A stretch of DNA of 5,003 bases, from assembly GCA_016201085.1 (NCBI GenBank), contig JACQDO010000290.1:1-5003 (forward strand), given 5' to 3'. The position numbers and the translations under genes were made by a program. Position 1 is the stretch's first letter, and each line of letters opens with the position of its first letter. Under the pieces are notes generated by a model that was given only the letters and a program-made list of their open reading frames with translations, was not told the origin of the DNA and ran no database searches. Shown here in pieces: positions 4,018 to 5,003 of this stretch. The stretch comes from Hyphomicrobiales bacterium. Its GTDB lineage: Bacteria; Pseudomonadota; Alphaproteobacteria; Rhizobiales; Xanthobacteraceae.

Positions 4018-4947
4018 TTACCCTTTGTAGACCGGCTCCGGCTGCGCGAAGAAGCTCGCCAGGATGTGATAGACCATCATGTAGTTCTTCTGCTGAAAGC
4101 TGGCGTGCGAGATGCCCGACATCACAATGAATTGCTTGTCCGGGTTGGCCAGCTTCGCGAAGAATTTCAACAGATCCTGCATCGAGGCGATGCCGTCGTG
4201 CTGGCCGCGCATGATCAGCGTCGGCACCGCGATCTTTTCCGGATCGACCGCTGGCAGCCGCGAGCACATGTCGACATAGGTGCCGGTCGGCACCGAATTG
4301 TCGAGCGCCACCACCGCGTCGGCGAAGGCATCGATCACCTTGCGCTCGGCGGTGTCGGGATGATCGCGGTCGAATACCGAATGGATGAAGGCCCGGTCGA
4401 TCGGCCGGCGGTTCTTGGCCGCGAATTCGGGCAGCTTCTTGCGGCGTTGCTCCAGCGTGGGCGAGCCTTCGCCGGTCCACACCATGGCGTCGAGCGCCAA
4501 ACGCGCCACCATTTCTGGATGCCGCTCGGCGAACATCGCCGCGCGCAGCGCGCCGGATGAAATGCCGTACACGAGAAACGGCCGTTTGCCGCGCAGCTTC
4601 TGGATATAGAGCGCGGCGGCGTAGCAGTCGTCGGCGCCCTGGCCGATCGGGGCGTTGTTGTCGCGATCCTTGGTGGAGCGGCCGTAGCCCTCCATGTCGA
4701 CGCACCAGACGTCGTAACCGCGCTTGGCGAAGTGATCCATCGCCGAGGAGTCGGGCCGGCCCGGCACGTGCAAGTCGAAGGTCGGCTGCGAGGCCATCGA
4801 CGAGCCGTGCACGAACAGAATGGTGCCGATGCTTTTGGCCGGATCGCCGGCGCATTTCTCGAACAGGAACAGCTTGACGCCGCCGTCCTTGGTCGTCCAG
4901 TGCTCCTCGCCCTTGATGGCGGCGGTCGGCTTGCTCAATTCATTCAT
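4018..4947 (-). CDS. Alpha/beta-fold hydrolase (serine esterase/lipase-like)
   Basis: The 309-residue protein has the complete signature of the alpha/beta hydrolase fold. The oxyanion-hole HG is in ILFVHGSSM (43-51). DMEGYGRS (84-91) is the usual loop after strand beta-4. The nucleophile elbow is YGISSG with Ser130. The acid is Asp251 in MRGQHDGIAS and the base His281 in SGISHASFQ, so the Ser-Asp-His triad is intact. Residues about 155-235 form the cap that shapes substrate choice. There is no signal peptide, so it is probably cytoplasmic. The fold covers esterases, lipases, C-C hydrolases and dehalogenases; a Ser nucleophile excludes a haloalkane dehalogenase, and the substrate cannot be read from the sequence. 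The ATG at 4947 follows AGGTGA (4956-4951) with only three bases between, a short spacing. No neighbour suggests a pathway; the 46 bases beyond the start show no clear promoter. GC-rich like lon and the HAD gene. Confidence 0.9.
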   Translation of the reverse strand: MNELSKPTAAIKGEEHWTTKDGGVKLFLFEKCAGDPAKSIGTILFVHGSSMASQPTFDLHVPGRPDSSAMDHFAKRGYDVWCVDMEGYGRSTKDRDNNAPIGQGADDCYAAALYIQKLRGKRPFLVYGISSGALRAAMFAERHPEMVARLALDAMVWTGEGSPTLEQRRKKLPEFAAKNRRPIDRAFIHSVFDRDHPDTAERKVIDAFADAVVALDNSVPTGTYVDMCSRLPAVDPEKIAVPTLIMRGQHDGIASMQDLLKFFAKLANPDKQFIVMSGISHASFQQKNYMMVYHILASFFAQPEPVYKG

Positions 4948-5003
4948 GGCTCACCTGTAAAGTCGGCCTACGCGCCAAGGGGTGGTTGCGTTCGTCCGGT
5001 AAA

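Noticed and set aside
3877..4560. Long plus-strand frame opposite the alpha/beta hydrolase
   Set aside because: It covers the palindromic repeat and the antisense of a gene with an intact catalytic triad; the product is Arg/His-rich with no recognisable motif.
2658..4947. A joint pathway of the HAD hydrolase, orphan protein and alpha/beta hydrolase
   Set aside because: The genes lie on different strands, are separated by repeats and differ in composition; there is no shared promoter or functional link visible.
1..5003. CRISPR array, rRNA, riboswitch or insertion sequence
   Set aside because: I see no regularly spaced repeats, no rRNA segments, no transposase gene and no leader of a known riboswitch class; the repeats present are isolated palindromes and one direct-repeat pair.

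Overview
The window looks like a chromosomal segment of a GC-rich alphaproteobacterium of the order Hyphomicrobiales (Rhizobiales), most likely close to Bradyrhizobium and its relatives. The reasons are the Lon C-terminus and the Pro/Lys-tailed HU protein, a tRNA-Asp promoter of TTGAC type, and two intergenic palindromic repeats that I recall as common in those genomes. The family-level placement is from memory of the sequences, not from a search.

Left edge (1-669): the last 184 codons of the ATP-dependent protease Lon, plus strand. Lon homology stops abruptly going leftward at about base 118. Bases 1-117 do not encode Lon. Read on the minus strand they give a plausible piece of an unrelated, beta-rich (phage- or Ig-like) protein. 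The join is either a real rearrangement or an assembly chimera. A strong hairpin terminator follows lon.

Centre left (720-1990): a comparatively AT-rich class I SAM-dependent methyltransferase gene (plus), converging on a tRNA-Val(UAC) gene (minus). Directly upstream of the tRNA lies a REP-like palindromic repeat, then the terminator of the next gene.

Centre (1999-2635): an HU-family nucleoid protein gene (minus) with an unusual leader holding three GANTC sites and several inverted repeats. It is divergent from a tRNA-Asp(GUC) gene (plus) with its own promoter, and a perfect 20-bp palindrome follows the tRNA.

Right half (2658-5003): a HAD-family (haloacid dehalogenase-like) hydrolase (plus), a small orphan gene of unknown function (minus), a second compound palindromic repeat, and an alpha/beta hydrolase (minus). 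The orphan gene lies between two copies of a 28-bp direct repeat, one of which is inside the end of the HAD gene. The genes form no evident operon or pathway: each is transcribed alone or convergently. Lon, HU and the tRNAs are housekeeping genes; the methyltransferase and the orphan gene look like later insertions among them. I do not see a convincing new multi-gene system. The best leads are the lon junction, the HU leader and the repeat-flanked orphan gene.
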